A stretch of 16,481 bases of DNA, taken from positions 1-16,481 of the forward strand of contig JAIRLL010000366.1 of the NCBI GenBank assembly GCA_031259505.1. Direction: 5' to 3'. Source of the stretch: Tannerella sp. Lineage in GTDB: Bacteria > Bacteroidota > Bacteroidia > Bacteroidales > Tannerellaceae. Below are positions 1 to 7,585 of this stretch, one piece after another; position 1 is the stretch's first letter; each line of letters begins with the position of its first letter. The notes below the pieces were generated by a model. The model was not told where the DNA came from. It saw only the letters and a program-made list of their open reading frames with translations, and did no database searches. The translations under genes were made by a program, and so were the position numbers.

Positions 1-1
1 C

Positions 2-2221
2 GTCCGGCCCCAAAAGGAAAAATATTCGCGCAATAATCCCGCCGTCGATTTCATACGAAACGTCATCGAACGGCGCAAACTGAACGACCCGCGCAATCAC
101 GACTACTACAGTTATCAGACGTACGAGCAAAAATCGTTCGCCCAAAATGATTTCAACGCCGTAGCCTTCAAAAGCAACCGCCTGCTGAAACGGATGGATT
201 TCCTGCTCGAATACGTCGACACCTCGGTCGTCACCGGCAAACCCATCCTTCCGCTTTTCAACGAAGAAATCATCGAAAATACTTATTACCGGAAATCGCC
301 CAAATCCGAAAAGCGCGTGATCGAAGGCTTCAACCGCGCCGGACTGATCGAAATCATCTCCGAAGAAGGCATGACGCAGATTCTCGAAGAAGTCTTCAAG
401 GAGGTAGACATTTTTCAGGACAATATTCCACTCTTTCTTCAGCGATTCGTCAGTCCGCTCTCGTCGTTCGGCCCCAATTTCTACAAATATTACATACTGG
501 ATACGCTTGAAGTTGGCGGCGAACAGTGTCAGGATGTGGCTTTTGTGCCGTTCAACTCCGAATCTTTCGGATTTACGGGGCACATGTTCGTTTCGCTCGA
601 CTCCACATTCTTCGTGAAAAGGGTGAAATTCAACGTTCCCAGGGATATCAACCTGAACTTCGTGAGCTACATGTCCATCGAGCAGGATTTTGCCCGGACG
701 GACGACAATACGCGTCTGATAACCAAAAACGACATCGTCGCAGAACTGAAAATACTGGAGAAGCAGAGCGGACTGTATGCCCGCCGCCTTCGCCTTCATC
801 GCAACCACTCGTTCGAGCCGCCCGATAACATGGAAATATTCAAACAGGACGCCCCCGTCGTCGAACTCGAAGATGCGCGAATGCAGCCGGATATCTACTG
901 GCGCGAACGGCGTATCAAAGAAAAGGACATCAAGGAAACGTCTGTCGACAAGATGATGATGCGCCTGCGCAAAATACCGGCTTTCTACTGGTCGGAAAAG
1001 GTGCTCGGCGCCCTTATCAACGGATACGTGCAGACGTCGGACGTCAACAGCCTGTTCGAATTCGGCCCCGCCAACACGTTCGTGAGCGGAAACACGCTCG
1101 AAGGCACACGCTTCCGACTGGGCGGCGCAACTACGGTGAACCTCAGCAACCGCCTCTTCGCAGACGGATATGTGGCCTACGGAACAAGAGACCGCAAACT
1201 CAAGTACGACGCCCTTCTGGAATATTCCTTTAACGACAAAAAAACGTTCCGCAAGGAATTTCCTTTCCACTACCTGCGGGCGGAATATAAATACGACATC
1301 AACCAGATAGGCCAGCACTACCTGTATACCAACCCCGACAACATTTTCATGATGCCCAAGCGGCGACGCAACGACCAGATTACATACATGCAAACGGCCG
1401 AACTGAGCTACTATCACGAGCATTACAACGGCTGGGGATACGGCGTCACAGCCCGCCATCTGTCGGAGTGGGCTACGAAATATGTCCCCTTTACAAAAAT
1501 CCTGCCCGACGGAACCCTGTCGCCCGAAAGCCATTACCGCTCGACGCAACTCGAATTCAAACTGCGCTGGGCGCCGGGCGAAAAGTTCTATCAGTCGCGC
1601 AACTACCGCTATCCCATCACGCTCGACGCCCCGGTCATCACGCTCACCCACGTGATAGCACACAAGGGTTTTCCGGGTTCGGACTACAACTACAACCGCA
1701 CCGACCTCGGTATCCGCAAACGCTTCTGGCTGACTCCCTTCGGATATATCGACATCTATGCACAAGGCGGAAAAGTGTGGAACCGCGTACCTTATCCGCT
1801 GCTCATAATCCCCAACGCCAACCTGTCGTTCAGCATTGAGCCGGAATCGTACTCGCTGATGAATCCGATGGAATTTATCAACGACCGCTATGCTTCGTGG
1901 GAAGTGACCTATTTTATGAACGGAATGATACTCAATCGCCTTCCGATTGTCAAATATCTTCAGCTCCGCGAGGTCGTCGCTTTCCGCGGCTGGTACGGCG
2001 ACCTGAGCGACAAAAACAATCCTGCAAAAAACGGCGCCGGACTGTATCAATTCCCCGCCAACAGTTACCTTATGAACGAAGGGCCGTACATGGAAATGGC
2101 TTTCGGCCTTGACAACATATTCAAGGTACTGCGACTGGACTATGTCTGGCGACTCTCCTACAAAAATCATCCTCACACGCCCAGCGGCGGAGTGCGGTTG
2201 AAAATGGAATTTTCTTTTTGA
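2..2221 (+). CDS. DUF5686 family outer-membrane beta-barrel protein (5' end missing)
   Basis: The gene runs in from the left: the frame is open from base 2, so the first ATG at 194 is internal. 739 residues are visible. The first visible residues carry the pattern YSRNNPAVDFIRNVI followed by NDYY-like DYYSYQTYE, which I associate with the DUF5686/carboxypeptidase-regulatory-like family of Bacteroidetes. The C-terminal half is rich in alternating aromatic strands typical of a porin-like barrel, and the protein ends in Phe (KMEFSF), as outer-membrane barrel proteins do. An N-terminal signal peptide and a carboxypeptidase-like plug domain would be expected upstream of the window. The specific role is unknown; members are thought to sit in the outer membrane. 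No terminator was found after the stop codon, and the next promoter overlaps the last codons. Confidence 0.85.
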   Translation, partial: VRPQKEKYSRNNPAVDFIRNVIERRKLNDPRNHDYYSYQTYEQKSFAQNDFNAVAFKSNRLLKRMDFLLEYVDTSVVTGKPILPLFNEEIIENTYYRKSPKSEKRVIEGFNRAGLIEIISEEGMTQILEEVFKEVDIFQDNIPLFLQRFVSPLSSFGPNFYKYYILDTLEVGGEQCQDVAFVPFNSESFGFTGHMFVSLDSTFFVKRVKFNVPRDINLNFVSYMSIEQDFARTDDNTRLITKNDIVAELKILEKQSGLYARRLRLHRNHSFEPPDNMEIFKQDAPVVELEDARMQPDIYWRERRIKEKDIKETSVDKMMMRLRKIPAFYWSEKVLGALINGYVQTSDVNSLFEFGPANTFVSGNTLEGTRFRLGGATTVNLSNRLFADGYVAYGTRDRKLKYDALLEYSFNDKKTFRKEFPFHYLRAEYKYDINQIGQHYLYTNPDNIFMMPKRRRNDQITYMQTAELSYYHEHYNGWGYGVTARHLSEWATKYVPFTKILPDGTLSPESHYRSTQLEFKLRWAPGEKFYQSRNYRYPITLDAPVITLTHVIAHKGFPGSDYNYNRTDLGIRKRFWLTPFGYIDIYAQGGKVWNRVPYPLLIIPNANLSFSIEPESYSLMNPMEFINDRYASWEVTYFMNGMILNRLPIVKYLQLREVVAFRGWYGDLSDKNNPAKNGAGLYQFPANSYLMNEGPYMEMAFGLDNIFKVLRLDYVWRLSYKNHPHTPSGGVRLKMEFSF

Positions 2222-2247
2222 CGGTAACGAATTTTGCACTACATTTG
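2217..2247 (+). promoter_or_regulatory. Bacteroidetes-type promoter for rarA
   Basis: TTTG at 2217-2220, a 19-nt spacer, then TACATTTG at 2240-2247 match the Bacteroidetes sigma-factor consensus TTTG/TAnnTTTG. The -33 element lies inside the last codons of the DUF5686 gene. Transcription should begin near 2254, giving a leader of about 110 nt before rarA. Confidence 0.7.
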
Positions 2248-2364
2248 CGGAATGATAATAGCGCCTTTGCAATAACCATAAAAATTATAAAGAATGAGAA
2301 GTGCAGTTGAAATTCCGACAATGTTCCTGTTTATAATGAAGGGATGGGGGTGTAAGCAATCCGC

Positions 2365-3645
2365 ATGAATCCGCCGCTGGCAGAACGATTGAGACCCGAT
2401 ACGCTCGACGACTACGTCGGGCAGCAACATATCGTGGGGCCGCAAGCCATACTGCGCCGGATGATTGACGCCGGGCGGACGCCTTCTTTCATCATGTGGG
2501 GGCCTCCGGGCGTCGGGAAAACGACGCTGGCAAAAATCATCGCCCGCAGGATGGAATGCCCGTTCCATACCCTGAGCGCCATCAGTTCGGGTGTGAAAGA
2601 CGTCCGCGAAGTCATCGACAAATCCAAAAACAACCCGCTCTTCCGGACGGCGCACGCGCCTATCCTGTTTATCGACGAGATTCACCGCTTCAGCAAGTCG
2701 CAGCAGGATTCGCTGCTCAATGCAGTGGAAACAGGTGTGGTCACGCTGATCGGCGCCACGACGGAAAACCCGTCGTTCGAAGTCATCCGCCCCCTGCTCT
2801 CACGCTGCCAGGTGTACATACTCAACCCCCTGGACAGGGAAGACCTGCTTGAACTGCTACAGAAAGCCCTGTCGAAAGACGTCGTTCTGAAAGAAAAAGA
2901 CATACGGCTGAAGGAAACAGACGCCATGCTCCGCTATTCGGGAGGCGACGCGCGGAAGCTGCTCAACATACTGGAACTGGTCGTCGGTGCGGAAGAACAC
3001 GGCGAGGTGATCGAGATTACGGACGAAAAGGTAGTGGAGCGGCTGCAGGAAAACCCTGCGGCATACGACAAGGGAGGCGAAATGCACTACGACATCATCT
3101 CGGCATTCATCAAATCCATCCGCGGAAGCGACCCCGACGCCGCCATCTACTGGCTGGCACGCATGGTGGAAGGAGGCGAAGACCCCGAATTCATCGCGCG
3201 AAGACTGCTGATATCCGCCGCCGAAGACGTCGGACTGGCCAATCCCAACGCCCTCCTGCTGGCAAACGCCTGCTTCGAAGCGCTCAAGAAAATCGGATGG
3301 CCCGAAGGACGCATCATCCTGGCGGAAACAGTCGTCTACCTGGCATGCAGCCCCAAGAGCAATTCGTCGTACATGGCGATAGAAAACGCCATCGCGCTCG
3401 TCCGTGAAACGGGCGACCTGCCCGTACCGCTTCACCTGCGCAACGCGCCCACCAAACTGATGAAGGAACTGAACTACGGCAAGAACTATAAATATGCGCA
3501 CAGCTACGAAGGTCATTTCGTCAAACAGGATTTCCTGCCCAAAGAACTGCTCAAGCGCCGCCTCTGGCACGCACAGTCCAGTCCCGCCGAAAACAAACTG
3601 GCAGAATACATGCGGCAACTGTGGGGAGAGAGATTCGGGGATTGA
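2365..3645 (+). CDS. rarA: Replication-associated recombination protein A (MgsA/RarA AAA+ ATPase)
   Basis: 426 residues, the usual length for the family. RarA is an AAA+ ATPase related to clamp loaders that acts at stalled replication forks and binds SSB-coated DNA. Visible motifs: start LAERLRPDTLDDYVGQ as in family members; Walker A GPPGVGKT at 46-53; Walker B LFIDEIHRF at 101-109; sensor-1 GATTENPSF at 130-138; arginine-finger SRC at about 146-148; sensor-2 SGGDAR near 192-197. The C-terminal part has the family tetramerisation region with LRNAPTKLMKELNYGKNY near 380-400. The ATG at 2365 matches the usual N-terminus. It overlaps by ATGA the stop of a possible 24-codon leader ORF (2294-2368). 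Family assignment is secure. Confidence 0.96.
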   Translation: MNPPLAERLRPDTLDDYVGQQHIVGPQAILRRMIDAGRTPSFIMWGPPGVGKTTLAKIIARRMECPFHTLSAISSGVKDVREVIDKSKNNPLFRTAHAPILFIDEIHRFSKSQQDSLLNAVETGVVTLIGATTENPSFEVIRPLLSRCQVYILNPLDREDLLELLQKALSKDVVLKEKDIRLKETDAMLRYSGGDARKLLNILELVVGAEEHGEVIEITDEKVVERLQENPAAYDKGGEMHYDIISAFIKSIRGSDPDAAIYWLARMVEGGEDPEFIARRLLISAAEDVGLANPNALLLANACFEALKKIGWPEGRIILAETVVYLACSPKSNSSYMAIENAIALVRETGDLPVPLHLRNAPTKLMKELNYGKNYKYAHSYEGHFVKQDFLPKELLKRRLWHAQSSPAENKLAEYMRQLWGERFGD

Positions 3646-3693
3646 AATTTGAGACATCTCTGCTAAAGGCAAAAAAAAATCCACATTAAAAAG

Positions 3694-3711
3694 TCTCCGC
3701 CTTGTCGGAGA
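3694..3711. repeat. Small inverted repeat upstream of the peptidase gene
   Basis: TCTCCG (3694-3699) and CGGAGA (3706-3711) form a 6-bp stem with a 6-nt loop. It lies where a -33 element for the next promoter would be. There is no T-run after it on the + strand; the run of As before it would give a terminator-like layout only on the - strand, where no gene needs one. It could be an operator or chance. Confidence 0.35.
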
Positions 3712-3726
3712 TGAAACATGTTTTCG

Positions 3727-3734
3727 TATATTTG
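3727..3734 (+). promoter_or_regulatory. -7 element for the C1 peptidase gene
   Basis: TATATTTG matches TAnnTTTG and lies 27 nt before the ATG at 3762, predicting a leader of about 20 nt. No good TTTG is found at 19-20 nt upstream; CTTG at 3701-3704 gives a longer, 22-nt spacer. Confidence 0.5.
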
Positions 3735-3761
3735 CAGGAATTATTCAAAGAAAGCATTTTT

Positions 3762-4940
3762 ATGAAAAAGATTATTATCTCAAGTTTACTCCTTACCGGA
3801 GTTTTTGTGACTGCCGCTGCGCAGGAAGAGTATCAGTTTACGACTGTGAAGGAAGTGAAAATTACGCCTGTTAAAAACCAGAGCCGTTCGGGCACGTGCT
3901 GGTCATTTTCGGGTGTAGCGTTGATTGAGGCCGAGTTGCTGCGCACCGGCAAGGGAACGTATGATTTGTCGGAGATGTTCGTAGTGAACCATTCGTACCG
4001 TGACAAAGCGGAGAAATACGTGCGGCTGCACGGAAACATGAATTTTGGGCAGGGCGGTTCGTGTCCCGACGTGTTGTATGCATTCAAACACTACGGCGCC
4101 ATTCCGCGCAGCGTGTATGCCGGATTGCAGTACGGCGAAGACATCCATGTGCACGGCGAAATGCAGCAACTGGCCTCGTCGTTTTTGAAAACGGCCATCA
4201 CCAAACCGAACGGGAAACTGACGCCCGTATGGCAGAAAGCCTACCAGGGCATTATCGACGCCTATCTGGGCGAGATACCCGAAACGTTCACGTATGAAAG
4301 CAAACAGTATACGCCGGAAAGTTTCGGACAGTCGCTCGGGCTGGACATCGACGATTACATTTCGCTGACATCTTTCACTCATCATCCGTTCTACGCGCCG
4401 TTTGCACTGGCAATACCCGACAACTGGCGCTGGGAGCAAAGCTACAACATCCCCCTGGAAGAGTTGCTGGAAACGGTTGACCATGCAATAGACAACGGTT
4501 ACACCGTGGCATGGACGGCCGACGTGAGCGAAACCGGTTTTACGCGCGACGGCCTTGCAGTCGTCCCCGACATCAAAGCGCTGGAAACGTCCGGCTCCGA
4601 TCAGGCACGCTGGGTAGGCCTGAATACGAGGGAAAAAGATGAAGAGATAAAAAAACTGATCACGAAGCCCTGCAAAGAAATCGACGTGACGCAAACCCTG
4701 CGCCAGGAATCGTACGACAACTACCAGACCACGGACGATCATCTTATGCTGATCTACGGCTCGGCCAAAGACCAGACCGGAAAACAATTCTATCTTGTGA
4801 AAAATTCATGGGGCGCTGAAAGCAAATACAAAGGCATCTGGTACGCATCCCGGGCATACGTGGCATACAAAACCATCAACCTAACGCTCCACAGGAATGC
4901 CGTACCCAAAGCCATCAAAACGAAACTCGGAATCAAATAA
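3762..4940 (+). CDS. Exported C1-family cysteine peptidase (aminopeptidase C / bleomycin-hydrolase-like)
   Basis: 392 residues. The frame is open further upstream to a TTG at 3702, but the ATG at 3762 is chosen because it begins a clear signal peptide (MKKIIISSLLLTGVFVTAAA, then QEEYQF) and follows a -7 promoter element at the right distance. Catalytic features of papain-fold peptidases are present: oxyanion Gln40 in VKNQSRSGTCWSFSG, nucleophile Cys46, His327 in TTDDHLMLIYG and Asn348 in VKNSWG. The large insert between Cys and His and the overall layout fit the bleomycin hydrolase/PepC group (Peptidase_C1_2) rather than short papain-like enzymes. It lacks the usual cytosolic start, so it probably acts in the periplasm or is exported, trimming peptides. 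There is no lipobox Cys. It appears to be a single-gene unit ending at a strong terminator. Confidence 0.88.
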   Translation: MKKIIISSLLLTGVFVTAAAQEEYQFTTVKEVKITPVKNQSRSGTCWSFSGVALIEAELLRTGKGTYDLSEMFVVNHSYRDKAEKYVRLHGNMNFGQGGSCPDVLYAFKHYGAIPRSVYAGLQYGEDIHVHGEMQQLASSFLKTAITKPNGKLTPVWQKAYQGIIDAYLGEIPETFTYESKQYTPESFGQSLGLDIDDYISLTSFTHHPFYAPFALAIPDNWRWEQSYNIPLEELLETVDHAIDNGYTVAWTADVSETGFTRDGLAVVPDIKALETSGSDQARWVGLNTREKDEEIKKLITKPCKEIDVTQTLRQESYDNYQTTDDHLMLIYGSAKDQTGKQFYLVKNSWGAESKYKGIWYASRAYVAYKTINLTLHRNAVPKAIKTKLGIK

Positions 4941-4980
4941 GACGATTTCTCTACATTATTACATTTATATATATGCAACG

Positions 4981-5028
4981 AAAGGAAGGTATTTTACCGG
5001 ATACGCCGGCAATACCTTCCTTTTTTTT
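4981..5028 (+). terminator. Intrinsic terminator between convergent genes
   Basis: AAAGGAAGGTATT (4981-4993) pairs with AATACCTTCCTTT (5011-5023), with an inner CCGG/CCGG extension (4997-5000/5006-5009), followed by eight Ts (5021-5028). It ends the peptidase transcript. The stem could also stop hexokinase transcripts from the other side, but the T-run there is only three long. Confidence 0.88.
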
Positions 5029-5045
5029 AAATCCTGAATTTCAGG

Positions 5046-6278
5046 CTACGATAAAGCAGCAATAGCCGAGCCTGTCAGATTGGCATCCGGCGTCTTTTCG
5101 ACACGGACAACGATGTCGTCATAACCAAACGCTTTCAGCAGGTTATGCAACTCATCCAGCACCTGACACTTGTAGCTTTTGAATCTCACGTTCTTAAGTC
5201 CCTTCTGGTCTTCACTCCAGAAAAGGCTGCCTTCAGCCGTCAGGCGAATTGTCTTGACCGGCTTGTCATACGATTCGATAATGTCGACAATCAGACCGGC
5301 CAGCGAAGCGGCAACCAGCTTTGCCGAACGTTCGTACACCTGGTGGGCTGCCTGTACATATTTATCCTTGTACATGTCAGGATAACTCATGATACGAGTC
5401 AGCTTTTCGGCATCAAATTTATCTTCAAACTCGTCGCACGAGAAAAGATATTCGATAATACGCCCGAGATACATACCCGAAATGGCTTTCTCAAATCGCT
5501 GACCGCCCAGGTTATCCGAATATTTATCAATCTTGTCGTCGATAACCGTCAAAAACGGCGGATAAAAGTTACCCGACTCCAGATTGATGGGAATCAAACC
5601 CTTCTGCTTGTAGGCAGGGTTAAGCTTCCTGATTTTTCCCGACGGATAGAACGGCGCCATGTTGGTACCTGTCCCTACAATCAGTCCGATGTGCGCCTGT
5701 GCTTCCTTGTCGGTCAATCCTGCAAACAGGCTGGCCACCGTGTCGTTAATCACTTTGATGGATGTAAAGTTACATCCCTTGAGATTCCTGTTCAGATACT
5801 CCATCAGCGTTTTTCCGACAAGTTCGCCAATCATTCCACGCACGGTGACGCCTTTTGTCCAGTAAAGCAGTTTGGCGTCGCCATCCAGCGTCGATTCGCA
5901 CGGGTATGAAAAACAGTACCCGATAGAGTTGACACCATCAAGGTTGAGCGAACCAATCAGACTTGCCATTTTTCTGTAAAGTCCGTCGCGCTCGCATCCG
6001 TCCGGATCTTTCATGACTTTCTCGAAATTATCCTTTATTCCCGGATGGACGTTCGGCTTTCCGTCGACAAAGTCAATGACGGTAGCCCTGAAATTGGTGC
6101 CTCCCAAATCCAGTACCAGTACTTTCCCGCTCACCACGTCGGTATTGGGATTAATGTATGTCGGAAGACAGCGGATTTCTTTCCCGTCTTCCCCAAGACC
6201 TTCGCCGATTTTCTCCCGAAGGTTTGTCGCAATAGCCTTTAATTGCTCTGCTGTCAGTTCAAAAATATTATTCTCCAT
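5046..6278 (-). CDS. Hexokinase of the eukaryotic-type family
   Basis: 410 residues; phosphorylates glucose and related hexoses with ATP in the cytoplasm. The frame extends to a TTG at 6284, but the ATG at 6278 (MENNIFELTAEQLKAI) is the natural start and leaves a roughly 26-nt leader from the promoter. Motifs of the Hexokinase_1/2 (yeast and animal) family, not the short bacterial glucokinase ROK type: phosphate-1 loop LDLGGTNFR at 56-64; catalytic Asp179 in VINDTVASL; GTGTN at 202-206; SGMYLG at 267-272; adenosine-region LTAEGSLFW at 346-354. Such hexokinases are known in some Bacteroidetes, including Bacteroides fragilis. Transcribed alone, convergent with the peptidase gene and divergent from the tRNA-Leu genes. 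Confidence 0.93.
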   Translation of the reverse strand: MENNIFELTAEQLKAIATNLREKIGEGLGEDGKEIRCLPTYINPNTDVVSGKVLVLDLGGTNFRATVIDFVDGKPNVHPGIKDNFEKVMKDPDGCERDGLYRKMASLIGSLNLDGVNSIGYCFSYPCESTLDGDAKLLYWTKGVTVRGMIGELVGKTLMEYLNRNLKGCNFTSIKVINDTVASLFAGLTDKEAQAHIGLIVGTGTNMAPFYPSGKIRKLNPAYKQKGLIPINLESGNFYPPFLTVIDDKIDKYSDNLGGQRFEKAISGMYLGRIIEYLFSCDEFEDKFDAEKLTRIMSYPDMYKDKYVQAAHQVYERSAKLVAASLAGLIVDIIESYDKPVKTIRLTAEGSLFWSEDQKGLKNVRFKSYKCQVLDELHNLLKAFGYDDIVVRVEKTPDANLTGSAIAALS

Positions 6279-6310
6279 GGGCAATAAAAATATGAAATTA
6301 TTATTTTGCG

Positions 6311-6341
6311 CAAAAGTACTTTATTTTCTTGAGACAACAAG
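6311..6341 (-). promoter_or_regulatory. Promoter for hexokinase
   Basis: On the - strand, TACTTTTG at 6318-6311 matches TAnnTTTG, with CTTG 19 nt upstream (6341-6338) as an imperfect -33. It lies about 33 nt before the hexokinase ATG and is divergent from the tRNA promoter. Confidence 0.6.
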
Positions 6342-6377
6342 TAAATACGGGAGAAAAAAAATAATTTTGAAGAACCG

Positions 6378-6409
6378 TTTGCATGTTTCAAAAAAAACAA
6401 TTACCTTTG
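6378..6409 (+). promoter_or_regulatory. Promoter for the tRNA-Leu pair
   Basis: TTTG at 6378-6381, a 20-nt spacer and TACCTTTG at 6402-6409 match the phylum consensus. Predicted start near 6416, about 60 nt before the first tRNA. Confidence 0.7.
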
Positions 6410-6437
6410 CCCCCGATAATCACAGTTCATGACAGGA

Positions 6438-6459
6438 GCGGCAAGCGGCCGCCTTTTTT
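6438..6459 (+). terminator. Terminator-like hairpin in the tRNA leader (possible attenuator)
   Basis: GCGGC (6438-6442), loop AAGCG, GCCGC (6448-6452), then C and six Ts (6454-6459). It sits between the predicted tRNA promoter and the first tRNA gene, so if it works it would reduce read-through into the tRNAs. The stem is only 5 bp, all G-C. It lies within a 14-codon ORF (6429-6473). Confidence 0.35.
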
Positions 6460-6476
6460 ATGTACTTTATTGACAG

Positions 6477-6562
6477 GCCCAGGTGGCGGAATTGGTAGAC
6501 GCGCTCGTTTCAGGTGCGAGTAGTTAATAGCTGTGCAGGTTCGAGTCCTGTTCTGGGCACCA
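6477..6562 (+). tRNA. tRNA-Leu (anticodon CAG), CCA encoded
   Basis: Acceptor arm GCCCAGG (6477-6483) pairs with TCTGGGC (6552-6558), then A and CCA (6560-6562). The anticodon arm CTCGT-TTCAGGT-GCGAG gives anticodon CAG, which reads CUG. A long variable arm (AGTTAATAGCT) and the T-arm CAGG-TTCGAGT-CCTG confirm a class II leucine tRNA. Confidence 0.95.
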
Positions 6563-6571
6563 TCCTAACAT

Positions 6572-6655
6572 GCGCAGGTGGTGGAATTGGTAGACACGCT
6601 ACTTTGAGGGGGTAGTGCCGGCAACGGTGTGTGAGTTCAAATCTCATCCTGCGTA
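6572..6655 (+). tRNA. tRNA-Leu (anticodon GAG), CCA not encoded
   Basis: Acceptor GCGCAGG (6572-6578) pairs with CCTGCGT (6648-6654) with a G-U at the end pair, then discriminator A6655. The anticodon arm CTACT-TTGAGGG-GGTAG gives GAG, reading CUC/CUU. The T-arm is GTGAG-TTCAAAT-CTCAT, and there is a long variable arm. The bases after the discriminator are CGG, so CCA must be added by the nucleotidyltransferase, unlike the neighbour nine bases upstream. Both tRNAs are probably cut from one transcript. Confidence 0.94.
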
Positions 6656-6656
6656 C

Positions 6657-6673
6657 GGGCAATGGATTTGCCC
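6657..6673 (+). terminator. Hairpin directly after the tRNA pair
   Basis: GGGCAA (6657-6662), loop TGGAT, TTGCCC (6668-6673), one base after the mature 3' end of the second tRNA. There is no T-run, so it may be a weak terminator or a processing/protection stem. Confidence 0.35.
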
Positions 6674-6721
6674 TGTGTCGGAATATTATATTAATGTAAG
6701 AAATAAAATTCGGGCGGAAAG

Positions 6722-6752
6722 TTTGTAGAAATAAATATAATCCTTACCTTTG
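6722..6752 (+). promoter_or_regulatory. Promoter for rpmB-rpmG-DUF4295
   Basis: TTTG at 6722-6725, exactly 19 nt, then TACCTTTG at 6745-6752. This is the cleanest consensus promoter in the window; predicted start about 6759, leader about 33 nt. Confidence 0.82.
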
Positions 6753-6791
6753 CGCCCTGAAACTAAAATTAATTTGCAAAAATAAAAAGCG

Positions 6792-7028
6792 ATGTCAAAA
6801 GTTTGTCAAATTACAGGAAAGAAGGCAATGGTTGGAAACAATGTTGCTCATTCAAATAAGAAAACAAAACGTAAATTTAACGTGAATCTGTTCGCGAAGA
6901 AATTTTATTGGGTAGAACAGGATTGCTGGATTACGCTGAACGTCTCGGCCGCGGGACTTCGTCTTATCAACAAGATCGGATTGGACGCCGCAATCAAGAA
7001 GGCAGCTTTAAAAGGTTTTATAAGTTAA
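6792..7028 (+). CDS. rpmB: 50S ribosomal protein bL28
   Basis: 78 residues, beginning [21 protein letters not shown] as bL28 does, with a basic centre ([12 protein letters not shown]) and the family segment [18 protein letters not shown]. It is a large-subunit protein. First gene of a three-gene operon behind a consensus promoter. The start is preceded by an A-rich stretch without an SD, as usual in this phylum. A clear family match. Confidence 0.97.
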   Translation: MSKVCQITGKKAMVGNNVAHSNKKTKRKFNVNLFAKKFYWVEQDCWITLNVSAAGLRLINKIGLDAAIKKAALKGFIS

Positions 7029-7049
7029 AAAAGAGGAGGAACGCAGGAA

Positions 7050-7238
7050 ATGGCTAAAAAAGTAAAAGGCAACAGAATACAGGTAATCCTTGAATGTACG
7101 GAGCATAAGAGCAGCGGTATGCCGGGAACGTCGCGCTACATCACGACGAAAAACAGAAAAAATACGACCCAGCGGTTGGAACTGAAAAAATACAACTCCA
7201 TACTGAAAAAGGTCACATTGCATAAAGAAATTAAATAA
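7050..7238 (+). CDS. rpmG: 50S ribosomal protein bL33
   Basis: 62 residues; [19 protein letters not shown], then [28 protein letters not shown], the core of bL33. Zinc-binding paralogues have two CxxC pairs; here there is a single Cys (ILECTEH), so this is the zinc-independent form. It lies 21 nt after rpmB. The leader has a purine-rich GAGGAGGAA about 10 nt before ATG, a better SD than most genes here. Confidence 0.96.
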   Translation: MAKKVKGNRIQVILECTEHKSSGMPGTSRYITTKNRKNTTQRLELKKYNSILKKVTLHKEIK

Positions 7239-7252
7239 CAGGAGATTAAGCC

Positions 7253-7405
7253 ATGGCAAAAAAATCAGTTGCAACATTTAAGAAAGGTGAAGGACGTACA
7301 TATTCCAAAGTTATCAAGATGGTAAAGTCCCCCAAAACAGGAGCCTATATTTTCCAGGAAGAAATGGTGCCCAATGAAACCGTAAAGGATTATTTCGCGA
7401 AATAA
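7253..7405 (+). CDS. DUF4295 small ribosome-associated protein
   Basis: 50 residues: MAKKSVATFKKGEGRTYSKV, then an IKMVKSPKTGAYIFQEEMVP segment and end VKDYFAK. It lies 14 nt after rpmG with GGAG eight bases before ATG. It matches the DUF4295 family, which is found in Bacteroidetes, almost always directly after rpmB-rpmG. From memory, structural work on a Flavobacterium ribosome described a phylum-specific large-subunit protein, named bL38, that may be this family; I could not check this. Very basic and highly constrained, as expected for a ribosomal protein. Last gene of the operon, with a terminator 27 nt after the stop. Confidence 0.88.
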   Translation: MAKKSVATFKKGEGRTYSKVIKMVKSPKTGAYIFQEEMVPNETVKDYFAK

Positions 7406-7432
7406 TTTTATACGAAAACGAAATGTTAACGA

Positions 7433-7466
7433 GGCTGCCGGATTTTTATTTCCGTGCAGCCTTTTT
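7433..7466 (+). terminator. Terminator of the rpmB operon
   Basis: GGCTGC (7433-7438) pairs with GCAGCC (7456-7461), with inner CGGA/TCCG pairing (7439-7442/7451-7454), followed by five Ts (7462-7466). Confidence 0.85.
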
Positions 7467-7539
7467 ATATTTATATATGTTATACTTTGATATTCACAAT
7501 ATTCTTTCCTCCCATTGTCGACCGGCAGATAAGGCGTCT

Positions 7540-7585
7540 AAAAAGTGAAAGCAGGAAGAAAACAGTACCATTTTCTCCCTGCTTT
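7540..7585 (-). terminator. Terminator of the 6S-like RNA
   Basis: Two 15-nt arms, 7548-7562 and 7571-7585, pair with a single mismatch around an 8-nt loop. Read on the - strand the stem is followed by CAC and five Ts (7544-7540). Confidence 0.75.

Noticed and set aside
2857..3684. 275-codon open frame on the - strand
   Set aside because: Antisense to rarA, with composition typical of a mirrored codon pattern.
3903..4787. 294-codon open frame on the - strand
   Set aside because: Lies opposite the C1 peptidase, whose catalytic motifs prove the + strand; the sequence has no family features.
5145..5909. 254-codon open frame on the + strand
   Set aside because: Antisense shadow of the hexokinase gene; no recognisable motif.
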